Source: Laccaria trichodermophora (Eukaryota; Basidiomycota; Agaricomycetes; Agaricales; Hydnangiaceae). Taken from it: a DNA stretch of 64,000 nucleotides. The position numbers and the translations under genes are program-made. Positions 48,321 through 58,766 of the stretch are shown here, one piece after another; positions within the stretch are counted from its first letter, which is position 1, and each line of letters opens with the position of its first letter. The stretch is taken from the NCBI GenBank assembly GCA_018417955.1, contig JACTVC010000003.1:1860001-1924000 (forward strand), read 5' to 3'. The notes beneath the pieces were generated by a model. The model worked only from the letters and a program-made list of their open reading frames with translations. It was not told where the DNA came from and made no database searches.

Positions 48321-51300
48321 ATGGCTTCGCGTCCACCCCAGCCTCAGAATGGACATCCCTCAAGACGCGAAAATCATTCAATCTCATCCAATACCTCAGC
48401 ATCAGGCCGAAGCGAGCGAGGGTCACGGAACCCTTCGAATGTAAGAATGCAGCCTTTGAATGCAGTTTAACTGGAGTCTCATGTTCCCATAAACCGAATT
48501 CAGCCTCCAGTAGAGTCAGCAGTGACCCGACTTTTGGTATCTATCAAACAACTACTGGAAGCCCTTACGCTTTGGAGTCAAATGAAGATGGACGAGACCC
48601 AAGTGAGCGACGTATACGTCCGCTTGGGGAACGATTTCAATGCAGCCGTCACAGCTTTCGCAGGGTTTAATATTGATATGGCGTGCGTTAATGATATCCG
48701 TTCTTGTCTCCTTGACGGCTGCGTAACTTTTGACACAGAGAGCTCATGTCTGTCCCCAACGATTTACGCAATGTATTGGAGCAATGTCTAGCGGAGGATG
48801 CCACCTCAGATAACCTTGAAATTTATTTGCCGACCGTCCGAGAGATTATCACGAATTTGTTGCAAGGCCTACGGGGCAAGCAATCTATCTATCGCAGAAT
48901 TATGTCGGATCAACGACACCGTTCAGGAGAGCAAGGCCATGAGAGAACGGAAAGTCGATCTTCACGTTCAGAGAGAACCTCCCGCCGTGGAGACGGTACT
49001 GCCCATCGCTCACAACTCTCAAGGACAATAGATGCGTCAGAGACGCCAGAGGCAGCTGGGAGTGTTTCGAAAAGAGTTGTGCAAACCTCAGGCCGGAGAA
49101 GAGATCAGAATTCTGATTCCAACGGAGACGACCAATTTGTCGGTGGTTTTGCTCCTACTATGGTTGATCAAACGACGGGACAGAATGGAACGTCAAGCTA
49201 TGGTGAACCTCAGCACCCTCGGCAACCCTCCGTCCCCCGTAGTGTGGATCCCCCCCCTCCTCCCCCTTTTGAGCCTCCTCCTCCTCCTCCAGAACTGGTT
49301 GCGCCCACTCCGCCTACAATCGATACCCCTCCAATAGAAGAGGCCCCACCAATACAGCAATCATCTGTTCCTGCTAGCGTGAAACGATGGTCCCTCGTCG
49401 ACAAACCATCAGCTCCAGCCCCACCCGTGCTAATAGAGCCATCTAGTCCAGACCAATCTCAAATGAATGGCGCCTCGTCTACTGAAATGAGTCCAAATGA
49501 ACCTCCGCCTGCGGTTGCCAATTCTCTGGCTGCTCTAAAAAAGAATGACGTTCTAGAGCGACGAGCCTCTAAGCGCTTTTCGACTTACAATATTTCAAAG
49601 ATGACGGGAGCGTCCACGACACGAGAGCGTTCTCTGCGGGGTAACAATCATCTTAATCGCCGTTCGTTTGCTGCTACATCAGGAAATTTGACACAAAATG
49701 AGTTGGCGGTGTTGACTGAGGTTGACGACGAAGAAACCGAACCGCCTCAGGTGCAGCGTGACGCGAGCTTAGCGTCCTTCCGTCGGTCTGGTTCACGAGC
49801 AGTTACACCTGAAGTGAGCTCCAGGGCCCCTTTGGTGCCACCTTTGCCAGTGACTCCGTCAAGAACGCCGGAGCCTGTGACCCTTGCCGCCGATTCACAA
49901 CGAATCGGTGCTGATAGCTTGTCTGCAGATCCTTCTCGAATCACCGTATTTTTGCAGCTGGGTCGGGAAGTCAAGAAGGTTGTGGTTGAACCTGGTCTCT
50001 CGTTCTCTTCCCTTCGGGTCTTATTTGTGGATAAATTCTCATATAATCCCGGACTGGAAAATTTTCCTGCGATCTATATACGTGACCCATCCAGTGGGGT
50101 ACAGTACGAGCTTGAGGAAACGGATGAAGTAAAGGAGAAATGTTTACTATCGTTAAATATTGAACGTGAGTACCCCCCCTCAGCTTTGAGCAGCCACCCA
50201 AGTAATGCATTCCAACAGCCCTGGATCAAATCAAACAGCACATAGATACTCAAATATCGACTTTGTCCAACGATATCAAGGAGTTGAAGTCGGCTGTAGC
50301 AAGCAACCATCGCTTTTCTTCAACTCCGTCTGAAATAATGGCTCAACACCCTCTGGCACAAAGCACCCCAGCTCCACCTCGACCCTCCGACCGACAGTTT
50401 CAGCATGTTGCTCGTCGTCTATCACATTATGTCGGAGATAACTCTTCTTTCTCCTTTTCATCATTCCAAAGTGGTTTGCCTCCGCAAATAACAGGCCAGT
50501 CGCTGCAACAACAGATGACGGGAGCATCTGTTATGTCAGAATACTCAAGTCGAGTGGTCAACGATCTTAAGACACAATTTGACGAAGTCCAGAACCTTCG
50601 CCGAGATATTGGTATCATGCGACAATTATACACCGAATTCATGAAACAGACAAAGGAATCGTTGGGCACGCTTCGCACCCAAACACAATCTGTGAAACAG
50701 CTGGCGAATTCCAATGTTGGTGGGGCTCGGGCGTATATTGATTCCGGCAAGAAGAAGCTTGACATTCGCAGTCAAAATGCTTTGACGGAGGTGGAAAAAT
50801 TGCAGGATACCGTCGAAGGTGTGAAGGACGATGTCATCAAGAGACATATCACGCCCAAAGCGCAATATTTCAAGAACATCAAAAAAGACATTGATTCCAC
50901 TGCCGCAGAGCTGCAAAGTTTGAAGGAGCACATCGACACCATAAAACCCATGTGGAAGAAAACCTGGGAAGAAGAGCTGCAGAATATCGTTGAAGAACAA
51001 CAGTTCCTCACACATCAAGAAGAGTTTCTCAGTGATCTTCTTGAAGATCATAAAGCCGTGTTGGAGATTTATGGTCACGTTGAGAAGGTTGTTTCTCTCC
51101 GAGGCCCTGGTGGATCAGGTGGACCCATACGGCTTCGAAACCGCAACTTCCGGCCCCCTCCACCTGACGAAGGTTCTAACGGACTGAGCAATGTAATGCT
51201 CGAGATCCGGGGCGCCCAGGTTGACCCAGAAAAACGGTTGAAGGCCATCGAAGCGAACCAGAGGAACAGAGAGAAGGAGTTAGCGGCCAGGTCGGACGAC

Positions 51301-51498
51301 CTGCACGCTGAATTGTCAGAATTTGTTGACAAGAAAAAGTTGAAGATGACGGGCGGTGCGGAAGAGATCGAACGGGTGAGGCAACTGCGCAACGACATGA
51401 CCTTGAAAGCTATGTTCACTGGTGGCTCTATTGCAAGCACCAACTCTTCCTCTCCGCCATCCTTTGCTTCAGACTCATCTGCGTCACCTCTGATTTGA
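48321..51498 (+). CDS. bud6: Bud6/Aip3 actin-interacting polarity factor
   Basis: A multi-exon gene of about 1,000 residues. The start MASRPPQPQNGHPSRRENHS leads, after an intron, to PPVESAVTRLLVSIKQLLEA and SVPNDLRNVLEQCLAEDATS, the conserved N-terminal Bud6 block. A long disordered region follows with two hexaproline runs (DPPPPPPFEPPPPPPELV, about 49247-49300). The C-terminal Aip3 domain has RITVFLQLGREVKKVVVEPG, LEETDEVKEKCLLSLNIE, then a long coiled coil (QNLRRDIGIMRQLYTEFMKQ). It ends FASDSSASPLI. Bud6 binds actin monomers and boosts formin nucleation at the polarisome. The hexaprolines resemble profilin-binding tracts, discussed as a finding. Confidence 0.9.
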
Positions 51499-51851
51499 AA
51501 TTTAGGGTCTACACTATCATGGACATCTGCGTTTTGGTTCCCTCTCACATTCCCTCGCAATATTTACCCACTTCACGTCATTCTATGGATCATCCTCACG
51601 TTTCTTCACGCTTTCGTCTCGCTTGTACTGCATTTTTAAGACCTCCATCTAACTGGTCCACCACGTTGCACCACTTGGTCGATACTAATAATTCGCGCTT
51701 AAAGTCCCCACCAGTCAGCGTAGTTTACGAGTCTAAATCATCATATGTAATGGTACATCATTTTTCTTGAGGGTTTACATTACTATCCACGTTTTGCAAC
51801 TGATACAGTCCAAATATACAAATCTGTTCCTAACAACATCTAGTCAAGTAG
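51499..51851. other. Intergenic, 3' of BUD6
   Basis: 353 bp with no gene-like frame and no repeat, lying between convergent genes. Confidence 0.4.
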
Positions 51852-52141
51852 CTACGAGCTGGACAGATCCTCTGTTTCGTTATGGGCTTCGGTCGTCGGT
51901 GACGACAATCTGTTGCTTGCTTGGGAGCGGAATGACTTCGCTCTGCGGGCGAGGTCGGCTGACCATCGAGTTGATACGGGACTCCTGAAGTGTTTGTTGG
52001 TAACCTTTGGAGGCCTTGATTATAGGAAAGGACTTACTTAGGGGTTTCGCGCGGAGTGGGTGGAACTTGGACTCCCTCAGGCAGGCGAACGTGCCGAGGA
52101 GTCAAGATAAGATGTGAAATGCTGAAGGGCAAGAGAGCCAT
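51852..52141 (-). CDS. Small two-exon protein, 78 residues
   Basis: Two exons (52038-52141 and 51852-51984) join across a consensus 53-nt intron (GTAAGT..TTCAG) to give MALLPFSISHLILTPRHVRL, continuing PEGVQVPPTPRETPK and then SPVSTRWSADLARRAKSFRS; it ends NETEDLSSS. Too short for a long-frame search, but the ATG, clean intron and matching phases support it. I do not recognise a family. The basic Arg/Ser-rich centre has possible phosphorylation sites, and there is no signal peptide. It could be a small regulator or a chance splice-compatible frame. Confidence 0.5.
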
Positions 52142-52652
52142 TGTCGCGTCGAACTAGCTGCGGAATATGCGCGTTGGGTGACTGGTCGTTCGAGAAGAGG
52201 ATCCAATCGTCGTGCAGCGTTATAACCCCCTGTGAGAAGGAGGGCGTCTAGAACCGAAGCCACTTTCGGCCCAGTTGGGTTTTAAGCGAAAGCTTGATTG
52301 GCGTTTATGGCTGTTCCGGGCCAAAGCGAAGGACAAAGAGACGCCTATCCATTGTGCTCAAGCTGGCCGTGGCCACCGTTGCCATAGATGGCATTGACTC
52401 TGGTCATGAGGATGAAGAGAACACTACACATGTTTCCTCATCGGGCACATCGTCACCTGCGATCGCGATCATAATTTGGTGATTGGCGCGTTTCTGGCGA
52501 TAAGAAATTTCTCCTTGGCAAATCGTTCTGGTGGCCCAAAAGAAAAATACATTGAGAATGAACGTCTTCTACTCGTTAGGGGTAGGTACTTAATGAATGA
52601 ATATAAATGTTATATGGTACAGATATTCCGAGGTCATGACCATTGATTTTTC
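52142..52652. other. Intergenic, nothing recognised
   Basis: About 510 bp upstream of the small gene and downstream of the secreted-protein gene. The 62-codon plus-strand frame at 52294-52482 shows no family resemblance. Confidence 0.4.
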
Positions 52653-53798
52653 TCAGCCGGAAATGCCACCAGTGGCACCGGTCGCTTGAATGCGAGCAAG
52701 AGCATCAGCTGGGGTGGTGCAGGTGATCGATGTACCCCGACTATTGACGAGCGGGAGAGCAGCGCAAATCAAAGTGGAACTGCATCCAGTGACAACGAAT
52801 TTCCCACCGACACATTGAGCAAATCCGCTATCAACACACGCATTTTCACCAGCTATTCAAAAACAAAAATATTCAGTTTAAAGAAGATAAGAAGTGACCA
52901 AGGTAAACATACCAGTACAAGGAGAGCTAGAGGTTAGACCAGCGAACTTCTTATTCAGAGCCTGTGCATCTTGGCCATTCTGAAGCTTGAAGCCGCCAGC
53001 GCCACCAGCAGGAGGAGCGGGAGCAGGGGGTGCACCGGCGACCGGAGTTTGGGTCTTCGCTGGAGAGGGAGCGGGTTTAGCAGGTTTGGTAGTTGCTGCA
53101 GGTGTGTTGCCAGTCGCGGGTTTATTCTCAGCTCCAGGATTCTGAGTGAGATCGACCAGTTGAGTTCCGTCGGCGATGGGGCCAGCGGGGTTAGCAGGGC
53201 ACGATCCAGGCGGGTTGATAGGTGCATTGCGCCCAAAGGGAATGGTGCCCGCACCACCAACAGCCACTCCTCCAACAAAGACCTTCTGGTTCGCTCCTTG
53301 AAATTGGCATTGGAAAAGGCCACTAAGTTCGGCGTTCCTGGGTGCCTTTTGACAATAAGGGACGGCGACGGAATTAGGCTGGAACGGAGGAGGTGAGAAA
53401 CAACCTAATGAATTGAAGGCCGGCGGACTCACGGTGTTGCGGGGTTGCTGAGTGAAAATTTGGGTCAAGGTAATCACCTGGGCGCTGTTAAGCTTTTTCC
53501 CTAGGTCCATCATGTTATCAGCAGCATCTTGCTGTTCGCAGGGACCAGCGGCAGCAAGAAGAGTAGTAAAGGCCGCGACTGAGAGAGGGTTGCATTGTTG
53601 ACCTCCTCCGGCAGCAAGCTAGAGAGATTACTGTTAGGACAGCATCGGACCAGGCAGAGATTAGCAACATACACAAGCTTGCTCCCACTTCGCCGTTGAT
53701 GCAGAGATAACTTGAGCAATGCGCTTGGAGAGCATGGGGGCTCCTTCAACGGAAGCTGCGGTGACCAGACCGAGGAAAAGCAACGAGAGTTGAACCAT
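52653..53798 (-). CDS. Secreted protein with C-terminal CBM19-like chitin-binding module
   Basis: A three-exon secreted protein. The start MVQLSLLFLGLVTAASVEGA is a signal peptide, with a KR site soon after (MLSKRIAQVISAST). The mature part contains CLAAGGGQQCNPLSVAAFTT and CFSPPPFQPNSVAVPYCQKA. A Pro/Ala-rich linker (AKPAPSPAKTQTPVAGAPPA) follows. The last exon encodes ENACVDSGFAQCVGGKFVVT and GCSSTLICAALPLVNSRGTS, ending TGATGGISG. The Cys spacing of this module resembles CBM19, found on fungal chitinases and wall proteins. No hydrolase domain is present, so it is a wall-binding or lectin-like protein by inference. Confidence 0.75.
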
Positions 53799-53951
53799 AA
53801 TGAAGATCTCGAAATAGAAACAGAAGGAAGGTAAATGCAAGAACGATGCTGAACTGGACTGAAGCTGAGCAGAACGGCAGCACCGGGCTGGAAAGAGAAA
53901 AAAGATAGAAAGATGGGGACGAGGAGGATTGATGCATAGTAGGGGGCGAGT

Positions 53952-53958
53952 TTATATA
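53952..53958 (-). promoter_or_regulatory. Probable TATA box of the secreted-protein gene
   Basis: TATATAA on the minus strand, about 154 bp before the start codon at 53798. Regulated genes for abundant secreted proteins often have a TATA box at such a distance. Inference from position and sequence only. Confidence 0.45.
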
Positions 53959-54421
53959 GGCGAGAAAGGTGGCCTAGGGTGGCTCGGGTCGGGAACAATG
54001 GAGATTGTGTATTGAGTTGCGATGGCCACCCTTGGCCATCGCCGCCTTTGTAAAGATGCACGGTTCGATCGCTGAAAAGATATACACCACACAAAGGTTT
54101 CTTTATCGCCCGCCACCATTGCGAATGCCACTTCTCAAAGAAAAACAAAGAAAACCTTTGGCCAACCTTGGGCTAAGTACATGAAGTTGAATCATGAACC
54201 GAGAGCTCGAGGAAAACAGGAAAGTGTCGAATTAGGCAAGTCCAGGGCACATAAATTTCGTGTTGCTTTGGCGACCACAATTCGCTTGGCCAAGGCAACC
54301 AACCCTGAATTGTAAATGTATACATAAAAGTTTGATAAAAGTATGGTCATCTATCACAAGAACAATCCGAATATCATGCTCCCTGATAGAAAATTTACGA
54401 GGAAAATTTAGAGGGTGTCTA
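53959..54421. other. Upstream region of the secreted-protein gene
   Basis: Non-coding. Contains several TGGCCA-type motifs (for example near 54020-54040, 54160 and 54290) that may be binding sites. No gene is seen. Confidence 0.4.
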
Positions 54422-55813
54422 TTATCTGGGTCCAAGCGTTTCTGCATCTAATCGAAACCACACAGGTATCAACTTCCAAATCTTTTCTCGCTCACGAGCA
54501 GCCCACGACTCGAGGGATTTTGCGCACGCTTTGCACTCTGAAAATTCAGCGCTCTTGAGCTGACCCAGCTCCTCAGCGACATACAAGGGATCGTAGCACC
54601 CTCTCTCTCGATCAAACAGATAGTGTTGTGTTGCCAAGTCAACGAGCTCCGAAAAGTCCTTTCGACACGCAGCGGCAGAGACACACACCGTGGAATTTTG
54701 ACCAGATGACCGTCTTATATGGTTGTGTGCCGTGTGCGGTTGATATTGTCTTATGGATTGACCATTGCCCATCGCATGAATTAAAGATGTGATGGCATGT
54801 TGTGCACCTTCCTTGCCTAAGCAAAGGCGTTGCATATCGCTTGTCGAGAGAGGTGGGGGCGGCCCAGATGGTCTGTAGAGTGCCTCATCCTCGCTGGGCT
54901 CAAATATCTGAGCATAGGAGTATCGTGAGAGGTCGTAAAAGGCGGCGGTGAGCAGGGAGGGCGCGTCAACTTCCCTGGCAAGGTTGATAATAAGCTAAAT
55001 TCATGTCAGCCTGAAACGATGTATCCAGATCTGCGAGAGTGCTCACGAAAGGATGGGGGTAGAGGTGAGCTCCAGGGGTCGTACTTTCCAACTCGTAGGC
55101 CCGCGCCAGGTCTTCTCGGAGATCCCAGGCCCGTAAACTTGATGGCCATGCGGTGCTAAGATGCGCCAGGGCCTTTGCTCGCAAAGAATCAACAATATAT
55201 TTTGTCGATAGGCGCAGGATACCAGAAACGATACGGAAATCATTCTGATCGTTGTTTCCAAAGGACCTGACGTAATGGTAGTCAGCACTCAGCGAAGGTG
55301 ACATACGACGCGAAGGAATATCACATACGGGCCATCGTATAGCGCTGTCAAGAGGTTTCCGACATCCTCAGCTGTGTCGTACAAGTATATGACAGGGATA
55401 TGTTGTCGACTCACGCCATCCAAGGACTTTGGTTCGGCAGGCTGAGGAAGCGCGAACATATCCCTGAAGAACAGGGAATGGCGAGCCAGTTGCGACATGT
55501 GAACGCAAAAAAGAGTGTTTTCGGCGCGACAGATAACACTACCATCTTCAAACCAAAGGTCAGAGTGCCGTTGCAATTGCGTGCCGGAATCTGCATCGCA
55601 TATAGTAGCGTCGGATGTAAATGTGTCGAACTGGTTAACGTTATCCTTTGTAAAGCAAGCTAGGCTTGTTGACTTTGTATCTGGGACCTTCAAGAAGGAT
55701 TTCTGCCGTTTTCCCTGGAGGCTGGTGCGGTGTAGGGTTACATCTGAGTATTTGATAGGCGACGCCACTGGTTGCAAAGAAGGCTTTGAGCTCGACGCTT
55801 CGGATGCTCCCAT
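54422..55813 (-). CDS. BTB/POZ domain protein
   Basis: A multi-exon gene, start MGASEASSSKPSLQPVASPI. The BTB domain begins near residue 85 with LWFEDGSVICRAENTLFCVH, MSQLARHSLFFRDMFALPQP and IYLYDTAEDVGNLLTALYDG. After introns comes the helical part, VSGILRLSTKYIVDSLRAKA. The C-terminal third has a Cys/His set (AAACRKDFSELVDLATQHYL, SECKACAKSLESWA) and ends RLDAETLGPR. This architecture is a large Agaricomycete family of unknown role, possibly adaptors for Cul3 ubiquitin ligases or for transcriptional regulation. Exon borders near 54900-55320 are approximate. Confidence 0.78.
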
Positions 55814-55985
55814 TTCAGAGAAGTAGATTGATGGTCCGGTAGATATGTCAATATCGGGAGGTTTGCACGCGAGCTTGGAGGACAGCGACGGGTGGCCCTC
55901 TTACGATGGTGTGAACGACATGTTGGTCATGGCGTGTATGGTCAAAGAATTTCAACTTCCTTATCTAATCTAATCAACCTAAGAC

Positions 55986-57731
55986 TCAAGTGGTATCAGC
56001 CGCCGCTTCCGCCGCCGCCGCAAGACCATTCTCTTTCCCAATAGAAATGGCATCTTGCTCGCCCATTTTATTCCCAAGCTTGTCGAGCATCGTCTTCAGC
56101 TCATGAGCCTCTGCTATCAGCAGAGAAATAGCACTCGTTTGGTCGATTTCTGTCGGTTTCTCAGCCTCTTTCAAGCTCAGCTTATTCACGGCCTCATTCA
56201 CAATCTCGCTCCACGTCTTGCCTTCTCTGGCAAGTTCATCCACAAGCTGATCCTTAATTCTCCTGCATGCTCCAACCCCATCGTATCCAAAGCCGGTGTA
56301 GACTTGAACCATGGAGGCACCAGCTTTGGCGAACTCAAGAGCATCTGCTCCTGTAGAGATACCCCCACACCCAATGAGTGGTATGGAAACTGGGAGGTGG
56401 CCACGCAAAATACGAAGGGCTTTTAACGAAAGAGGTTTGACAGGAGGGCCTGATAGACCGCCCATTTCACTTTTGTTCGCTATTGGCCAGTGAGATTTTC
56501 AGATTGCATGGCGACAAGTAAACGACGTACGATTTACGAGGCTTTTGGGTCGCTGTACGGTTGTGTTGCTCACAATGACTCCGTCAATGCTACTGTTTCT
56601 GATGACATCCGCAATGTCAGCCAGTTCCGATTCGTTGAGGTCTGGGGCAATTTTCAAGACCAGTTTCGGTTTTCGAAAGGTCAATACTGAGGGCGAAAGC
56701 TCATCTCGAGCTTTGGTTACTCCGCCTAAAAGTCGCTCTAGAACATCGCGATTTTGTAGTCCTCTATTCGGGTGAGAATCTAACAATTTGTTTGACGACA
56801 ACGGTACACACCTAAGGCCAGGAGTGTTCGGACTTGACACGTTCACCACCAGGACATCAGAGTATGGGCCAAACGTACGAACGCCAGTAACAAAATCGTC
56901 GATCGAGTCTGCAGGTGATTCTTTATTTTTGCCCAAGTTGACAGCAAGAAGGCAACCTTCTCGTAGCGACGCTCGGTTCGGACCACTTGTGAAAAGGGGG
57001 ATTCGAGATCGGATTCTAGAAAGAACTGAAGCGTGGCCTTGAGACGGGAAACCATAGCGATTTATCAAACTAGAGTCTTCTGGAAGATGAAAGACGCGAG
57101 GACGGGGGTTTCCAGGCTGCAAGACGTAAATTTGGTTATCATGCAAGTACGTCGCTAAAGACATACCTGAGGTTTTGGTGTAACACTCCCAATTTCTACC
57201 CAACTGAACCCAAGTTCAAACAAGCCTTGAAGCAGACTTAGGACATTGACGAAGGTAACGTATGGCGCCTACCGTCAATAGCTTCACCGTCCTTGTCGAA
57301 CCCGGCAGCGAGACCGACTGGATTGCTAGCTTCTTGACCCCATATCTAAAAACTACTTTGAGCGGTCAAGCGATGTCACAAGGCAAAGCTATTACCTGAC
57401 AATTAAGCCTGGCATCATCCAGAACGGGATCCTTTGGGGCTAACCCCGATCTCAGGACTTTGACTGCGAACTTGTGACCAGTCTCTGCATCAAGCGCAAA
57501 CCGCAAGATTGGTGTGAAAATGTAGCGGTGCAGTGCAGATCGAGCATCAAAATAGTAGACGGCAAAGAGCCCTGCTGAAACGGCGATGACAGTTGCGTAT
57601 ACACTTGTTCGGATGGGAGTGCGCGTCGGAGGCGCCGACTTTGTAAAGAGGCGACGAGCCGGGGTAATTCTCAAGTCCCTCAGAGATGACCTGGCAATCG
57701 TCCTAGAGACGGACTGCCGGTAAAGTGACAT
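55986..57731 (-). CDS. ura9: Mitochondrial class 2 dihydroorotate dehydrogenase
   Basis: A multi-exon gene. The start MSLYRQSVSRTIARSSLRDL is a mitochondrial presequence, followed by a membrane anchor (SVYATVIAVSAGLFAVYYFD). The catalytic barrel shows ETGHKFAVKVLRSGLAPKD, INRYGFPSQGHASVL, VNLGKNKESPADSIDDFVTG, VVNVSSPNTPGLR, KLVLKIAPDLNESELADIAD and IPLIGCGGISTGADALEFAK, typical of ubiquinone-linked DHODH. It oxidises dihydroorotate to orotate in pyrimidine synthesis, passing electrons to coenzyme Q, the product of the pathway containing COQ6. Beyond the usual end (KTWSEIVNEAVNKL) there is an extension of about 60 residues with an Ala-rich tail. Confidence 0.9.
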
Positions 57732-57950
57732 GTCGAGAGCTGAGCACGCCCATACTTTCGTTTGAACACGGAGGTTGTTGACTGTTGTTAGTTTCGGAGG
57801 TCATTGGAACGGAAGCAAGGAACGTTTGATAGTATTAGATTCGTGAACAATTCGTGAATGTGTGGTTTACAATGCATGGATAGTGGTATGAAATGCGCTG
57901 CAGTCACAAAAACTAATAATTCGTCATTGATGTTTGAGCAACGCAAATCG

Positions 57951-58333
57951 TCAGAAGTTCACGTAAATAGCACGGCGCCTTGCGGATTTGGTGAATTGGG
58001 CCGGATCTACAGTGACAAACCCAGGAGGGATGAAGGAAAAGCGTCTGGAATGACGGGGACGCTTTGGTTCCCTGATGCGTTTCCAAAACAATATTACGCG
58101 TCGGACGAAGGTCTTGTGCAACGTCGTGGCGTTGGACGAGTTTGTCAAAGGTTCTCGTGAGGAAGTGCTAGTGGCTCTGGGTCTACTAGGAGATCGATGA
58201 ACGTATAAACACGACAAGATCTTGAAGCTTGCATTGAAACATACACTGTACGGGCATTGCGAACCTTGGTGGGAGGAGGTTTGCGGATCCGACGACCTTT
58301 TGGAACGCGACGAGGAGTGCTGATAGTGGACAT
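57951..58333 (-). CDS. Possible small basic protein
   Basis: A weak call. The start MSTISTPRRVPKGRRIRKPP is very basic. The longest second frame, 57951-58217, ends RRRAIYVNF and contains REPKRPRHSRRFSFIPPG. A GT..AG intron near 58160-58235 could connect them, but all three frames are open through part of the region and the join is not certain. No family is recognised. It could also be an untranslated or antisense region of the DHODH/KAP123 intergenic space. Confidence 0.3.
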
Positions 58334-58766
58334 GTAAAGAAAGTGTTTGTAAAAAGGAGCGGCACCACCTGGGCGGGAAGAATGGTTTTAAAGCGAGTCC
58401 GAAGGCCTTTTATTGGGGTCGAACGGGTGGCCACTGAAAGAACTAGGAACAATGGGCCATGAGTCAATTCCCGAGCTCGAGGCAAAGCTGGCTCATGTGA
58501 GCAATTGGAAAATCAAGATAATCAAGACGAGTGGCCAACTGTGGCCAATGTGGCCAAGGGGTTGTTGGTAACTTGGTGGCCTATACTTATGCAAGGTGCT
58601 TAGTACGAGTACTTGCAAGTGGCTTGGTGGAGGCGTGAAAGCATGTGTTCGATCGGATCGGGACTACAGCAACGGCCAACTCCGACCAAAAAATTTGAGA
58701 GCATTGATTAGCTTCACATTCTCTCTACCTTCCGCCCACCCTTATCCCTCCTAAACGACCTCACCA
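58334..58766. promoter_or_regulatory. Upstream region of KAP123
   Basis: 433 bp without a gene. It holds three TGGCCAA-type motifs within about 30 bp (58532-58560). These could be transcription factor sites, but that is not established. Confidence 0.4.
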
